Assembly (NCBI GenBank): GCA_000495735.1
Contig: AYMD01000008.1
Span: forward strand, 192,954 to 243,932
DNA length: 50,979 bases
DNA from: an uncultured Acidilobus sp. JCHS
GTDB lineage: Archaea; Thermoproteota; Thermoprotei_A; Sulfolobales; Acidilobaceae
Reading direction: 5' to 3'
This document shows positions 32,655 to 40,704 of this stretch, piece by piece. A program made the translations under genes and the position numbers. Each line of letters begins with the position of its first letter. The first letter of the stretch is position 1. The notes beneath the pieces are model-generated. The model was not told where the DNA came from and searched no databases. It saw nothing but the letters and a program-made list of their open reading frames with translations.

Positions 32655-33860
32655 GTGGGCTACGGCTTGCCTAGGCTTTCGAGGAACGTCTATATAGTTG
32701 ACGGCGTCAGGGTGCCTGTAGGCAAGTTCGGAGGGGCCTACAAGGAAGTCCCAGCCGTGGAGTTAGCCGCGTTCACGCTGAAGGAGCTCCTCTCGAGGGT
32801 AGACCTTAAGCCATCGGATGTTAATATGGTCATCTACGGCCACGTCATAAGGGCTGGCACAGGCATGGACACGGCCCGTCAGGTCGCGCTGAAGAGCGGC
32901 ATACCTAGTGAGGTGGACTCTATGACTGTTGACATGGTGTGCGCCAGCGGCATGGCGGCGATAATCACGGCCGCCAATTACATAGCGGCGGGAAGCTATG
33001 ACCTGATAGTCGCTGGGGGCATGGAGTCCATGAGCATGGCGCCCTTCCTGCTGAGCCCCACCGCCAGGTGGGGCGTGAAGCACCTCATAGGGAGGGAGTG
33101 GAAGATCCTGGACTCCATGGTTTACGATGGGCTATGGGACGTCATGCTTAACAAGGTTATGGGCGAGGAGGCTGACATGACCGCAAGGGAGTACAACGCG
33201 TCAAGGGACGAGCTTGACAGGATATCATTTGAGAGCCACGTAAGGGCCGCTAAGGCCTGGGACTCGGGCGCCATGAAGGACTTCGTGATCCCCTTCGAGA
33301 GGAACGGTAAGGTCCTCCTCGACCAAGACGAGGGCATAAGGAGGGATACCAGCATAGAGAAGCTGAAGGCGCTGCCTTACGCCTTCACTTCAGAGGGACC
33401 TCACACTGCGGGGTCCAGCTCACAGCTCAGCGATGGGGCTGCATCGCTGCTCATAGCGAGCGAGGATGCCGTCAAGGGCATGGGGCTGAGGCCCCTGGCC
33501 CGTATAGTAGGCTTCTCGTATTATGGCCTAGAGACGTGGAGGTTCCCTGCGGCGCCCGTGGGCGCCATAAAGAGGCTGCTAAGCGACGTCGGTTGGACAA
33601 AGGATATGGTCGACTACTGGGAGAACAATGAGGCCTTTGCTGTAAACAGCTACATCCTTCACACCGAGCTAGGAGTGCCTTATGACAGGCTTAACGTCCA
33701 TGGTGGCGCAATAGCGATAGGACACCCCCTTGGGATGAGCGGGGCCAGGGTGACCCTTGAGCTGATAAACGTCCTTAAGAGGCATGGAGGGAGAAGGGGG
33801 GTGGCCTCTATCTGCCATGGGCTTGGAGGCGCCGCTTCCATAGCGCTTGAGCTCGTTTAA
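32655..33860 (+). CDS. Thiolase (acetyl-CoA acetyltransferase)
   Basis: Condenses or cleaves acyl-CoA units. The 401-residue protein has the nucleophile in VDMVCASGMAA, NNEAFAVN, the histidine motif NVHGGAIAIGHPLGMSG and the C-terminal CxG as SICHGLGGAAS, so the catalytic set looks complete. It could supply acetoacetyl-CoA for the mevalonate pathway served by fni and idsA, or act in fatty-acid degradation. The HMG-CoA synthase and DUF35 partners common in archaea are not adjacent. The GTG start gives an N-terminal extension of about ten residues before NVYIVDGVRVPVGKFGG. Confidence 0.9.
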   Translation: MGYGLPRLSRNVYIVDGVRVPVGKFGGAYKEVPAVELAAFTLKELLSRVDLKPSDVNMVIYGHVIRAGTGMDTARQVALKSGIPSEVDSMTVDMVCASGMAAIITAANYIAAGSYDLIVAGGMESMSMAPFLLSPTARWGVKHLIGREWKILDSMVYDGLWDVMLNKVMGEEADMTAREYNASRDELDRISFESHVRAAKAWDSGAMKDFVIPFERNGKVLLDQDEGIRRDTSIEKLKALPYAFTSEGPHTAGSSSQLSDGAASLLIASEDAVKGMGLRPLARIVGFSYYGLETWRFPAAPVGAIKRLLSDVGWTKDMVDYWENNEAFAVNSYILHTELGVPYDRLNVHGGAIAIGHPLGMSGARVTLELINVLKRHGGRRGVASICHGLGGAASIALELV

Positions 33861-33979
33861 TGAACCATTTTATTAATCGGACATTAGAAGAAGTCGCAAG
33901 CCCAAATCAACTCCTTTGTGAACACCGCGTAAGAATGCTAAAACTCCTGCCTAGCGAAGCCCAGAGCCATTCATTATCT
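33861..33979. terminator. AT-rich intergenic end region between convergent genes
   Basis: After the thiolase stop the sequence attttattaatcgg (about 33867-33880) supplies a T-rich tract of the kind that ends archaeal transcription. No ORF or RNA is apparent in the 119 nt. No matching tract for the minus-strand thioesterase gene is clear. Confidence 0.3.
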
Positions 33980-35029
33980 TCAGGAGGAATATGCGAAGGG
34001 CCAGGCCCTCTGAGCTAACATAGCCCTTACCCTTTCAGCGTTCTCCTTGAAGGCCTGCAGCTCCCCTAGCCTGGCCTGTCTCCTCCTCTCGGCCTCTGCT
34101 AGCAAGTCCTTCTGCCAGTCCTCCTTGGCCTCGAAGGGCGGCACCGGCTCACTCCTACCAGTTGGACCTATGTGAACTAGCGTAAAGTAGCTGGTGGTAG
34201 CGTGCCTCTCCTCGCCAGTTATTTCGTCCCTCTTCACGACCTTGGCAGTGACCTCCATGCTTGACCTGCCTACATATGTCAGTGCGCTGTATACTATTAC
34301 CGTCTCGCCGAGCAGTATTGGCGTGTAGAAGTCGGTATTATCGACGGAGGCCGTAACTACAGGCCCCCTCGCATATCTAGTAGCCACTATGGCCGTTGCC
34401 TCGTCAAGTATTCTCATGAGTTTCCCGGCGAAGAGGGCGTTTATCTGCATGACGTCCTCAGGCATCACAACCTTGTTAGTAACTATCATGTACTCCTTTG
34501 CAAGTGGTCTCGGGGGACTAACATCAAAGGTCCTCTGCCTACGGTCCCTTATTCTCTCCTCGCGGGCCCTCCTCCTCTTAAGGGCGTCCTCATAGAGCGC
34601 CTCCTCCTCGTGCGTCCTAGGCTCTATGCATATGCCAACAGGTGCCGGTCTCAGGTCCTTTCCAACGGCGACGTAAGTCATGTGGGCCAGCGTTGTTAGC
34701 CTCCTCTCACCCATGATGGGGTTTTCAGCCTCTACTAGAAGGTCCAGCTCAATGCTGCTCCTGCCAACGTAATCAACCCACGTGGTTATCACAGCGTTCT
34801 CACCTATGAGCACAGGTGATACGAAGAATAGGTCCTCAAGGCTTGCTAGAAGGGTTGGCCTCCTGGCGACCCTTGTGGCCTCAAGGCTAGATACCTGGAC
34901 CATCCAGTCCTCAATCACGCCACCGAACAACATGCCTAACGGGTTAGCGTGCATAGGGAGAACCTGAAATATGGCAGCGGAAAGGGTCTGGAACGGCGAT
35001 AAGGTTCTCTCACACATTGTTTCCTCCAA
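33980..35029 (-). CDS. Double-hotdog acyl-CoA thioesterase
   Basis: Hydrolyses acyl-CoA thioesters. The 349-residue protein has two tandem hotdog domains. The first has HANPLGMLFGGVIEDWM and WVDYVGRSSIELD; the second has MQINALFAGKLMRILDEATA and ALTYVGRSSMEVT, so the repeat is easily seen. The second N-D-type helix keeps the Asp/Glu (LDEATA) typical of the catalytic residue. A charged linker (EEEALYEDALKRRRAREERI) joins the domains. ggagg precedes the start, and a TATA-like box is at 35061-35070, so it has its own promoter. It lies downstream of the Fur-like regulator on the same strand. Confidence 0.87.
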   Translation of the reverse strand: MEETMCERTLSPFQTLSAAIFQVLPMHANPLGMLFGGVIEDWMVQVSSLEATRVARRPTLLASLEDLFFVSPVLIGENAVITTWVDYVGRSSIELDLLVEAENPIMGERRLTTLAHMTYVAVGKDLRPAPVGICIEPRTHEEEALYEDALKRRRAREERIRDRRQRTFDVSPPRPLAKEYMIVTNKVVMPEDVMQINALFAGKLMRILDEATAIVATRYARGPVVTASVDNTDFYTPILLGETVIVYSALTYVGRSSMEVTAKVVKRDEITGEERHATTSYFTLVHIGPTGRSEPVPPFEAKEDWQKDLLAEAERRRQARLGELQAFKENAERVRAMLAQRAWPFAYSS

Positions 35030-35060
35030 GCAAGGCCCTAGACAACTATTAGCAAGGTCC

Positions 35061-35070
35061 TTTATTTAAG
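35061..35070 (-). promoter_or_regulatory. Probable thioesterase TATA box
   Basis: The minus-strand sequence cttaaataaa lies about 35 nt before the ATG at 35029, with ggagg in the short leader. Confidence 0.5.
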
Positions 35071-35079
35071 CCTGCCATG

Positions 35080-35502
35080 TTAGGGACAGTTGGCCTCAAC
35101 TATGACTTTCCTTACTTGTATACCCCTCTCCCTCAGCATCGTCGAGAAGTCCTCCATTACTTGGCCGTCAACGTCAAACACCTTGCCCGTATTTTTGCAG
35201 TAGACGTTTACGTGCGGCATTGGCTGATCAATCCGCAACTTGTCATCAACTGTGAAGGTGTCTATGACACCCATGGACTCCAGCATCTTTATCGTGTTAT
35301 AGACCGTCGAGATCCCTACCCTTGGAAGCTGTTCCTGAGCTTCCTGGAAGAGGTCCTTGAGGGAGGCATGATCTTTAACTCTCGCTAATATTAACTTAGT
35401 CAAAAGCACCCTCTGCGGTGTTACCCTCTTCTCCTCTTCGCTTATCTTCCTGATTACCTCCTGCAGCTTAACCTGTAGCTCCTCGCCCTCTTCAGCCTTC
35501 AT
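35080..35502 (-). CDS. Fur/PerR-like metal-dependent regulator
   Basis: A 140-residue transcription regulator with the Fur winged helix (RVTPQRVLLTKLIL, then LPRVGISTVYNTIKMLESMGVI) and a shortened dimerisation domain. The metal region reads MPHVNVYCKNTGKVFDVD. The usual HHHH and CxxC pattern is reduced to one His and one Cys in this segment, with a last Cys in EANCP, so the structural zinc site seems lost. It may sense metal or peroxide differently. TATA at 35534-35543 gives a leader of about 12 nt. The targets are unknown. Confidence 0.85.
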   Translation of the reverse strand: MKAEEGEELQVKLQEVIRKISEEEKRVTPQRVLLTKLILARVKDHASLKDLFQEAQEQLPRVGISTVYNTIKMLESMGVIDTFTVDDKLRIDQPMPHVNVYCKNTGKVFDVDGQVMEDFSTMLRERGIQVRKVIVEANCP

Positions 35503-35533
35503 TTTTGGTCATTATCGCATTCTTAGAAGAGGG

Positions 35534-35543
35534 CTTTTATACC
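35534..35543 (-). promoter_or_regulatory. Probable promoter of the Fur-like gene
   Basis: The minus-strand sequence ggtataaaag is centred 36 nt before the ATG at 35502. The stretch between the box and the start contains ttctaagaa, a short palindrome that could be an autoregulatory operator; this is speculative. Confidence 0.5.
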
Positions 35544-35548
35544 TAAAT

Positions 35549-36799
35549 TTATGTTAGATCCTGGCCTCTCATGTACTCTGTTAACTTTCTCTGCCTCTTT
35601 ATAAGGCTTAAGAGATAACTTGACTGAAAAACGTAGGAAGGATCGGCCTTAAGCCACCTTGATATGAAGCTGGCCAGCTCCTCCTTACTGTTGACGGTCT
35701 CGGGCCTCTTAGATAGAGCCAGCCTGACGCTCTCCCTGATGTGCCAGTTGCCGACAGGGGCGTAATACGTGGGCAGGATCTCCCTTATGATAAGCGCGTC
35801 GGCCCTCCTCCTTATTGAGGCCAAGTGCTCAAGGACCGCCAGCCTGGCCGCCGAGAAGCCGCCGTCCATCGCCGTAGCCCTGCCCAATGGGTCCTCCCTG
35901 ACCACCCACAGGATAGGCTTCGACGCAGCGTTGGCCCAGACGCTCATGGGGTGCCAGATCTCAATCCACTCAAACGATCCCTCGCCTGGCAGCAGGGCTA
36001 TTAGGAACCTGTTCCCGAGGTACTCGTGGGTGTAGACCCTGATCTCGCTGATCTCCTCCAAGTCCCTTATCTGCTCCCTTAACATCCTCGACAGCGAGTC
36101 GTCAACTGCTGTTATGGCCCAGCGCGTTGGGACCATCTTACGCCCTCTGAGCCTCCCAAGGAAGCCAAGGCTCAATAGGTCCTGGATCTTGTACACGTCA
36201 ACGCCTGACCTGTAGAGCTCCCAGATGGCCTCCTCCGCCTTAGCGTCATCCCATATAATTCTCTCAACAGGCGCCCTCAGCTTTGGCGACCCAGTTATCA
36301 CCATTCTCTCAACAGGCGCCCTTGGTCCTACTGGCTTAGTTACCCCGTCAAACCTGAGCGTTGGCACTGGGGGAGCCTTCAGTATCAGCTCTGAGTCCAC
36401 GGGCCTCTCGGAGACCATGGCTAGCCCGATCTCAGCCTCGTACAGCCTCCAGGGCTCGTGGACGCTCGCTCTCTGAAATGCTGACACCAGGCTCCCCCTG
36501 AGCCTGACTATCCTAGCCAGCGACTCTGACCTCAGGGCCCACTCGACAGGCGCGTCATGATATGCCGCCTCCTCCCCCTTCTCGCCCGGGGGTACCATGA
36601 AGTAGATCAGTACCTTAGGATAGCCGTACTCTCCCACGAGGGCGCTTGGAGGCGTCGCCCCATCAACGTCCCTTCCTGACGTCAGCTGGACCGCCCTGAG
36701 CTGGGCTCTGAACTTCTCAAGGATCGGGCAGTAGGGCAGACCGCACAGCAGCCTATAGCCCTTACATCTGGCGCAGAGCTCAGGCGGTATCCTCGGCAA
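35549..36799 (-). CDS. Nre-family DNA repair protein
   Basis: Archaeal Nre proteins protect against DNA damage and, in euryarchaea, bind PCNA. The 416-residue protein has an N-terminal zinc site CARCKGYRLLCGLPYC, the conserved region with GEYGYPKV and GPRAPVERM, and a C-terminal domain with WIEIWHPMSVWANAAS and REILPTYYAPVGNWHIRESV. Near the end, QRKLTEYM resembles a PCNA-binding QxxLxx(F/Y) box. A 15-residue step is duplicated (RAPVERM and RAPVERI), matching a 20-nt DNA repeat. TTG start with ggagag upstream, 13 nt after the aCPSF1 stop, so they probably share a transcript. Confidence 0.85.
   Translation of the reverse strand: MPRIPPELCARCKGYRLLCGLPYCPILEKFRAQLRAVQLTSGRDVDGATPPSALVGEYGYPKVLIYFMVPPGEKGEEAAYHDAPVEWALRSESLARIVRLRGSLVSAFQRASVHEPWRLYEAEIGLAMVSERPVDSELILKAPPVPTLRFDGVTKPVGPRAPVERMVITGSPKLRAPVERIIWDDAKAEEAIWELYRSGVDVYKIQDLLSLGFLGRLRGRKMVPTRWAITAVDDSLSRMLREQIRDLEEISEIRVYTHEYLGNRFLIALLPGEGSFEWIEIWHPMSVWANAASKPILWVVREDPLGRATAMDGGFSAARLAVLEHLASIRRRADALIIREILPTYYAPVGNWHIRESVRLALSKRPETVNSKEELASFISRWLKADPSYVFQSSYLLSLIKRQRKLTEYMRGQDLT
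36258..36322. repeat. 45-nt-period tandem duplication inside the Nre gene
   Basis: Twenty identical bases beginning attctctcaacagg occur at 36258-36277 and 36303-36322. The 45-nt period keeps the frame, and both copies encode RAPVER. The bases between them have diverged. Confidence 0.7.
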
Positions 36800-36812
36800 G
36801 CCTCTCTCCTTC

Positions 36813-38846
36813 TCAGGAGTAAAGTAGGGCCGCGTGCAGTTTTGAGGATCTAGGGTATAGCCTCACGGCCTCAAGGTTCTCGGGCACTATGACCTCTGGC
36901 GACGTCTCAAAGCCCAGCTTGTCCCAGCGGGTCTTGATAGTTGAGGCCAGGGACGCCAGCTGAGCGGTCTCGCCGTGGTTAAGCACCACTATCCTTGGCT
37001 TCGGCGTGAGCCTCCTCAGGAAGGCCAGTAGCTCACTCCTGTTAGCGTGCCCTGAGAAGCCCTCTATCCTCTGGACCTCCAGGTTCACCTTAAAGGTCCT
37101 CAGCTTGCCCTCGTCCTCGAGCTGCACCTCCTTCTCGCCATCAGCTATCCTCCTGCCCAGGGTGCCTGAGGCCTGGTAGCTCACGAAGACCAAGGCATTC
37201 CTAGCGTCCTCCGCCAGCCTCTTGAAGTACTCCAGTATGGGGCCGCCTACCATCATGCCGCTCGTAGATATTATTATGGCGGGTCCCTGGGTGTAAATGG
37301 CCTCATCCCTCTTGCTCTGATCGTTAACGAACACCATCTGTGGCGTTATGAAGGGGTTGCTGCCTTGGTTCAGCATCTCATCCCTTATCTCCTTAGACAG
37401 GAGCTCAGGGTAGGCAGTATAAATGGCCGTGACCTCATATATGAGCCCGTCTATGTAGATGGGCATCTCGGGTATCTTCTTCTCGGCCATGGCCTTACCT
37501 AGGAGGACCATCATGTCCTGGGCACGGCCTACGGCCATAACCGGTATGAGAACCTTGCCCCCTCTCTGGTGAACAGCGTTTATGAGCTGGAACAGCCGCT
37601 GCTCCGCCTCCTCGCGTGGAGGTGTGTCGGTGCCCCCGTACGTGCTCTCCATGATCAACGCCTCAACCCTATGATATTCTGTGTTCGCGGGCGGCTGAAG
37701 ACGAAGGGCCTTGTTCTCCTTTATGCTGTAGTACTTTATGTCGCCCGTGTAGAGTATGTTGAAGAGGCCCTGACCTATGTGGATGTGAACTAGGGCGGAG
37801 CCCAAGACGTGGCCGGCGTCGCTGAACGTGAGCTTGGCGTCCGGGGACAGGTCAGTAACTACATCATAGTTCACGGTTATAGTATGGTTAAGCATTGTGG
37901 TCAGGTCCTTGAGCGTGAAGGGGGGCTCCTTGCCCTCCTTGACAAAGACGTCTATGAAGTCCTTCAGGAGCAGGGTTGCTATATCCCTTGTTGGCGGGGT
38001 CATGTAGATGGGCCCCCTGTAGCCGTACTTGTAAAGCAGCGGCGCCAAGCCTACGTGATCCATGTGGGCGTGGGAGATCACCACCGCGTCAAGCTCGTCT
38101 ATCCTCAGCTCGGACGCGTCAAACCTAGGGTAGGAGTCAGGCCCGAAGCCGCTCTGTGAGAACCCCACGTCAAGAAGTATCTTGCTCTCGGCCGTGTCCA
38201 CTAGAACGCATGACCTTCCGACCTCGCCAAAGCCCCCAAGGCCTACGACCCTTACATGCCTTGGTCCTACTATCATGTCCCTGTAGATCCTCTCCCCTAT
38301 GTCCCTTAGGGCCTTCCTGCGCTCTGCTGACGCCATAAGGTAGAGCTCATTAATTGAGTACAGGGTCTTGCTCAGCAGCGGCGGCTTCCTCTGAACCTCA
38401 AGCCTCCAGCCCGTCTGCGCAAGGACCTGGTTCCTGAAGGCCTTGCCCTTGCCTATTAGCTTCCCTGGCTTATCCGTCAGTACCCTTACCTCGCCCAGGA
38501 CCTCGTCAAACTGTATATCGCTAGGGTCTATCGTGACGTCCTCGGGGGCGTTCTCAATTATGTACCTTAACGTGAACTCCTTTGTAGCCCTGGCCTTCGG
38601 GTCGCTCCTTACAACTATCCTCTTCCTCAGCTGCTTCGCTAACTCCTTTACCTTCTCCTCGCCCTCTAGCATCCACCTCGGGTTCTTGACGTAGATCGCT
38701 ATCTCAGGGCCCTCGAACTCTATCTTCGTGATCTCGGCGTCGCCCAGGTTCTTATAAATCTCAGTAACTATGAGCCTACGTAGCTGCGTGCCTGATACCA
38801 GGCGGCGCTCCTCTCCTGTCTGGGGCTGACTCTCCAACGCGATCAC
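36813..38846 (-). CDS. aCPSF1 / FttA, archaeal transcription termination ribonuclease
   Basis: A KH-domain beta-CASP metallo-beta-lactamase ribonuclease that ends archaeal transcription at U-rich sites. The 677-residue protein has N-terminal KH domains (about 1-175, with GKLIGKGK), then GLGGFGEVGRSC, the zinc motif HAHMDH (about 256-261), DAGHVLGSA, MESTYGG, the beta-CASP segment with IPVMAVGRAQDMM, and the C-terminal GFSGHANRSEL and VVLNHGE. All catalytic motifs are present. A GTG start is used. A TATA-like box inside the end of psmB (38898-38913) can drive it. Confidence 0.95.
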   Translation of the reverse strand: MIALESQPQTGEERRLVSGTQLRRLIVTEIYKNLGDAEITKIEFEGPEIAIYVKNPRWMLEGEEKVKELAKQLRKRIVVRSDPKARATKEFTLRYIIENAPEDVTIDPSDIQFDEVLGEVRVLTDKPGKLIGKGKAFRNQVLAQTGWRLEVQRKPPLLSKTLYSINELYLMASAERRKALRDIGERIYRDMIVGPRHVRVVGLGGFGEVGRSCVLVDTAESKILLDVGFSQSGFGPDSYPRFDASELRIDELDAVVISHAHMDHVGLAPLLYKYGYRGPIYMTPPTRDIATLLLKDFIDVFVKEGKEPPFTLKDLTTMLNHTITVNYDVVTDLSPDAKLTFSDAGHVLGSALVHIHIGQGLFNILYTGDIKYYSIKENKALRLQPPANTEYHRVEALIMESTYGGTDTPPREEAEQRLFQLINAVHQRGGKVLIPVMAVGRAQDMMVLLGKAMAEKKIPEMPIYIDGLIYEVTAIYTAYPELLSKEIRDEMLNQGSNPFITPQMVFVNDQSKRDEAIYTQGPAIIISTSGMMVGGPILEYFKRLAEDARNALVFVSYQASGTLGRRIADGEKEVQLEDEGKLRTFKVNLEVQRIEGFSGHANRSELLAFLRRLTPKPRIVVLNHGETAQLASLASTIKTRWDKLGFETSPEVIVPENLEAVRLYPRSSKLHAALLYS

Positions 38847-38884
38847 CTGGTGATAGGTCTCCAGGAAGCAGGCTCTGCGGGTCT

Positions 38885-39529
38885 CTAACTTGCTCTGAAA
38901 GGTATAAACCTTTCCTGATACGTTTTATGACCTATTATAGTGACGTCTATTCCGTCGCCAGTCGCGGCGTCCCTTAATATCGCGGACCTAACGGCTTCAG
39001 AGGCCAGCTTGACAGCGCCTTCAAGGTCAAGGTCCTCAGAGTAGCCCCTCTCAAGGACTCCCAGCGCCACTGGCGAGCCTGAACCGCTTGCCGTCATCTT
39101 CTCTTCCGTAACTCCTCCATAAGGGTCTATAGCGTAAAGCCGAGGGGCCGTGTCGTAACCCCCTATGATCAGCTGAACTATGTAAGGGAAGTATTTGCTC
39201 GAGGAAAGCACGTTAGCGAGGAGGGTAGCCATGCCGTAAATGCTGAGCCTCCTACCCGTGTTCATCTCGTAATATCTTGCCTCCTCTCTGACTACATCTG
39301 CGAGGGCCTGGGCGTCCGCGACGAGGCCTGAGATCGTCATGGCGGCGTAGTCAGTGACCTTCACTATCTTCTTGACGGACCTGCTCGCTATCAGGAAGCC
39401 AGCCGTGGCCCGCTTGTCGGCGGCAAGCACTACGTAGTCCTTAATGACGAGACCCACGGTAGTGGTTCCATGCCAAGCCTTAACGCTGTAACCCCAGTAG
39501 TTTTCGCTCATGTTCTTTGCCCCATCCAT
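38885..39529 (-). CDS. psmB: Proteasome beta subunit (active Thr type)
   Basis: Ntn-hydrolase subunit of the 20S core. The 214-residue precursor has a short propeptide ending WHG before TTTVGL, so autocleavage exposes Thr22 (Thr16 if translation begins at Met7, ATG 39511). Catalytic partners are present: LAADKRAT with the lysine, GLVADAQ, and ASGSGSPVALGVLE with the SGS and Asp/Ser set. It is therefore a catalytically competent beta subunit rather than the inactive paralogue found in some crenarchaea. A TATA-like element at 39546-39552 fits the Met7 start better. A PAC2-family chaperone-like gene occurs at 46947. Confidence 0.93.
   Translation of the reverse strand: MDGAKNMSENYWGYSVKAWHGTTTVGLVIKDYVVLAADKRATAGFLIASRSVKKIVKVTDYAAMTISGLVADAQALADVVREEARYYEMNTGRRLSIYGMATLLANVLSSSKYFPYIVQLIIGGYDTAPRLYAIDPYGGVTEEKMTASGSGSPVALGVLERGYSEDLDLEGAVKLASEAVRSAILRDAATGDGIDVTIIGHKTYQERFIPFRAS
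38898..38913 (-). promoter_or_regulatory. Candidate internal promoter for aCPSF1
   Basis: The near-palindrome aaaggtataaaccttt lies within the last codons of the proteasome gene. On the minus strand it would start RNA near 38880, with a 34-nt leader containing ggag before the GTG at 38846. Confidence 0.45.
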
Positions 39530-39545
39530 ATACAGGCGTCTCCCC

Positions 39546-39552
39546 TTAAAAT
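39546..39552 (-). promoter_or_regulatory. Probable psmB TATA box
   Basis: The minus-strand sequence attttaa is about 20 nt from ATG 39529 and 38 nt from ATG 39511. Archaeal spacing favours the second start. Confidence 0.4.
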
Positions 39553-39567
39553 GTGATTTATCAAAAG

Positions 39568-40629
39568 CTACCCTATGACCTTGGTCCTTATAGCCAGCTC
39601 CTCGGCCGCCTCCCTCGTCAGGCCCTTCTCACCAAGTATTGTGTACCTCTCCGGCCTTATTGAGGCCGCCTTAACGAGGGCCTCTATGACCTCTTCCTCC
39701 TTAACGCCAAGCTCCTTAGCAGTCGTCGGCGCCCCGGCCTCCTTGAGGAGCCTCCTAACGCGTGACCACCTGAGGCCGTGAAGATACGACATCATTATTG
39801 TGCCAACGCCCACGGCCTCGCCGTGGAGCGGGGGGCTCTGGCTAATCATCTCTAGCGCGTGGGCGAAGAGGTGCTCAGAGCCGCTCGCCGGCCTGCTACT
39901 TCCAGCTATGCACATGGCGACGCCGCTGCTCACTAGGGCCTCGACCAGCGCTCTAAGGCCTTCCCTGTTGCCTGCGCCTATCTGCCTAGCGTAAGCGCTC
40001 ACGTGCTTGGCGCTCATCAGCGCTAGGCTTGCAGCGTAGGCGCCGTAGTACTCACCCCTGAGCCTATGGGCCAGCCTCCAGTCAAGGACGGCCGTGAACT
40101 TGCCTATCAGGTCGCCAAAGCCCGCCGCCGCAAGCCTCCTAGGCGCGGAGGCCAGAACGTCTATGTCAAGCAGCAACAGCTTAGGTGGCCTGGCGAGCTT
40201 GGAGTAAGGCCTCTCGAACCCCCTGAGAGTGGCAAAGGGGCTGGTTATACCGTCATGGCTTGGTGAAGTTGGGACGCTCACGAAATCCTTCCCCAGCTCG
40301 GCTGCCGCGTACTTAGCCAGGTCTATGCTTCTGCCCCCTCCAAGTCCCATGAGGATGTCAGCACGGTCCTTCTCGGCCTCGGACGCGACCCTCCTGGCCT
40401 CATCAACGGTGGCTGGCCCTGTCACTAGGTAGGTCACGCTAAAGCCCGCGTCCTCAAGCATTTCCTTAACCTTTTTATAATATAACTGTAGTATATTTTG
40501 GCCCGTGACCACGTAGACAAGGCCTCCCTTGTTGAAGAGCTCCTTAAAGTGGGTACCTAGCTGGGAGAGGACGCCCTCCCCCACAACAATCCTCTTGGGC
40601 AGATCAATTATGTGTTGACCCTGATACAC
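39568..40629 (-). CDS. egsA: sn-Glycerol-1-phosphate dehydrogenase
   Basis: Makes the archaeal lipid backbone sn-glycerol-1-phosphate from DHAP with NAD(P)H. The 353-residue zinc enzyme shows LPKRIVVGEGVL, the nucleotide motif MGLGGGRSIDLAKYAA, PTSPSHDGITSP, GDLIGKFTAVLDWRLAHR and the zinc-ligand region GSEHLFAHALE together with PLHGEAVGVG. Its product is alkylated with chains made by the idsA gene in this window. GTG start. It lies 75 nt downstream of the thermosome stop, after a T-run, so it is probably a separate unit. Confidence 0.93.
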   Translation of the reverse strand: MYQGQHIIDLPKRIVVGEGVLSQLGTHFKELFNKGGLVYVVTGQNILQLYYKKVKEMLEDAGFSVTYLVTGPATVDEARRVASEAEKDRADILMGLGGGRSIDLAKYAAAELGKDFVSVPTSPSHDGITSPFATLRGFERPYSKLARPPKLLLLDIDVLASAPRRLAAAGFGDLIGKFTAVLDWRLAHRLRGEYYGAYAASLALMSAKHVSAYARQIGAGNREGLRALVEALVSSGVAMCIAGSSRPASGSEHLFAHALEMISQSPPLHGEAVGVGTIMMSYLHGLRWSRVRRLLKEAGAPTTAKELGVKEEEVIEALVKAASIRPERYTILGEKGLTREAAEELAIRTKVIG

Positions 40630-40689
40630 CTAGCTGGCCTCCCTAGCTCCGAGAAGTTCCTAGCCATTATGAAAGTAACTCGCACCTCG

Positions 40690-40703
40690 TCAAGAAAAAA
40701 GAC
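40690..40703 (-). terminator. T-rich terminator after the thermosome gene
   Basis: On the minus strand gtcttttttcttg follows the thermosome stop codon directly. It contains six T in a row, suitable for archaeal U-tract termination. Confidence 0.5.
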
Positions 40704-40704
40704 T

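Noticed and set aside
38898-38913. Transcription terminator at the end of psmB
   Set aside because: The palindrome aaaggtataaaccttt is inside codons and lacks a T-run. It fits an internal TATA box for aCPSF1 better.
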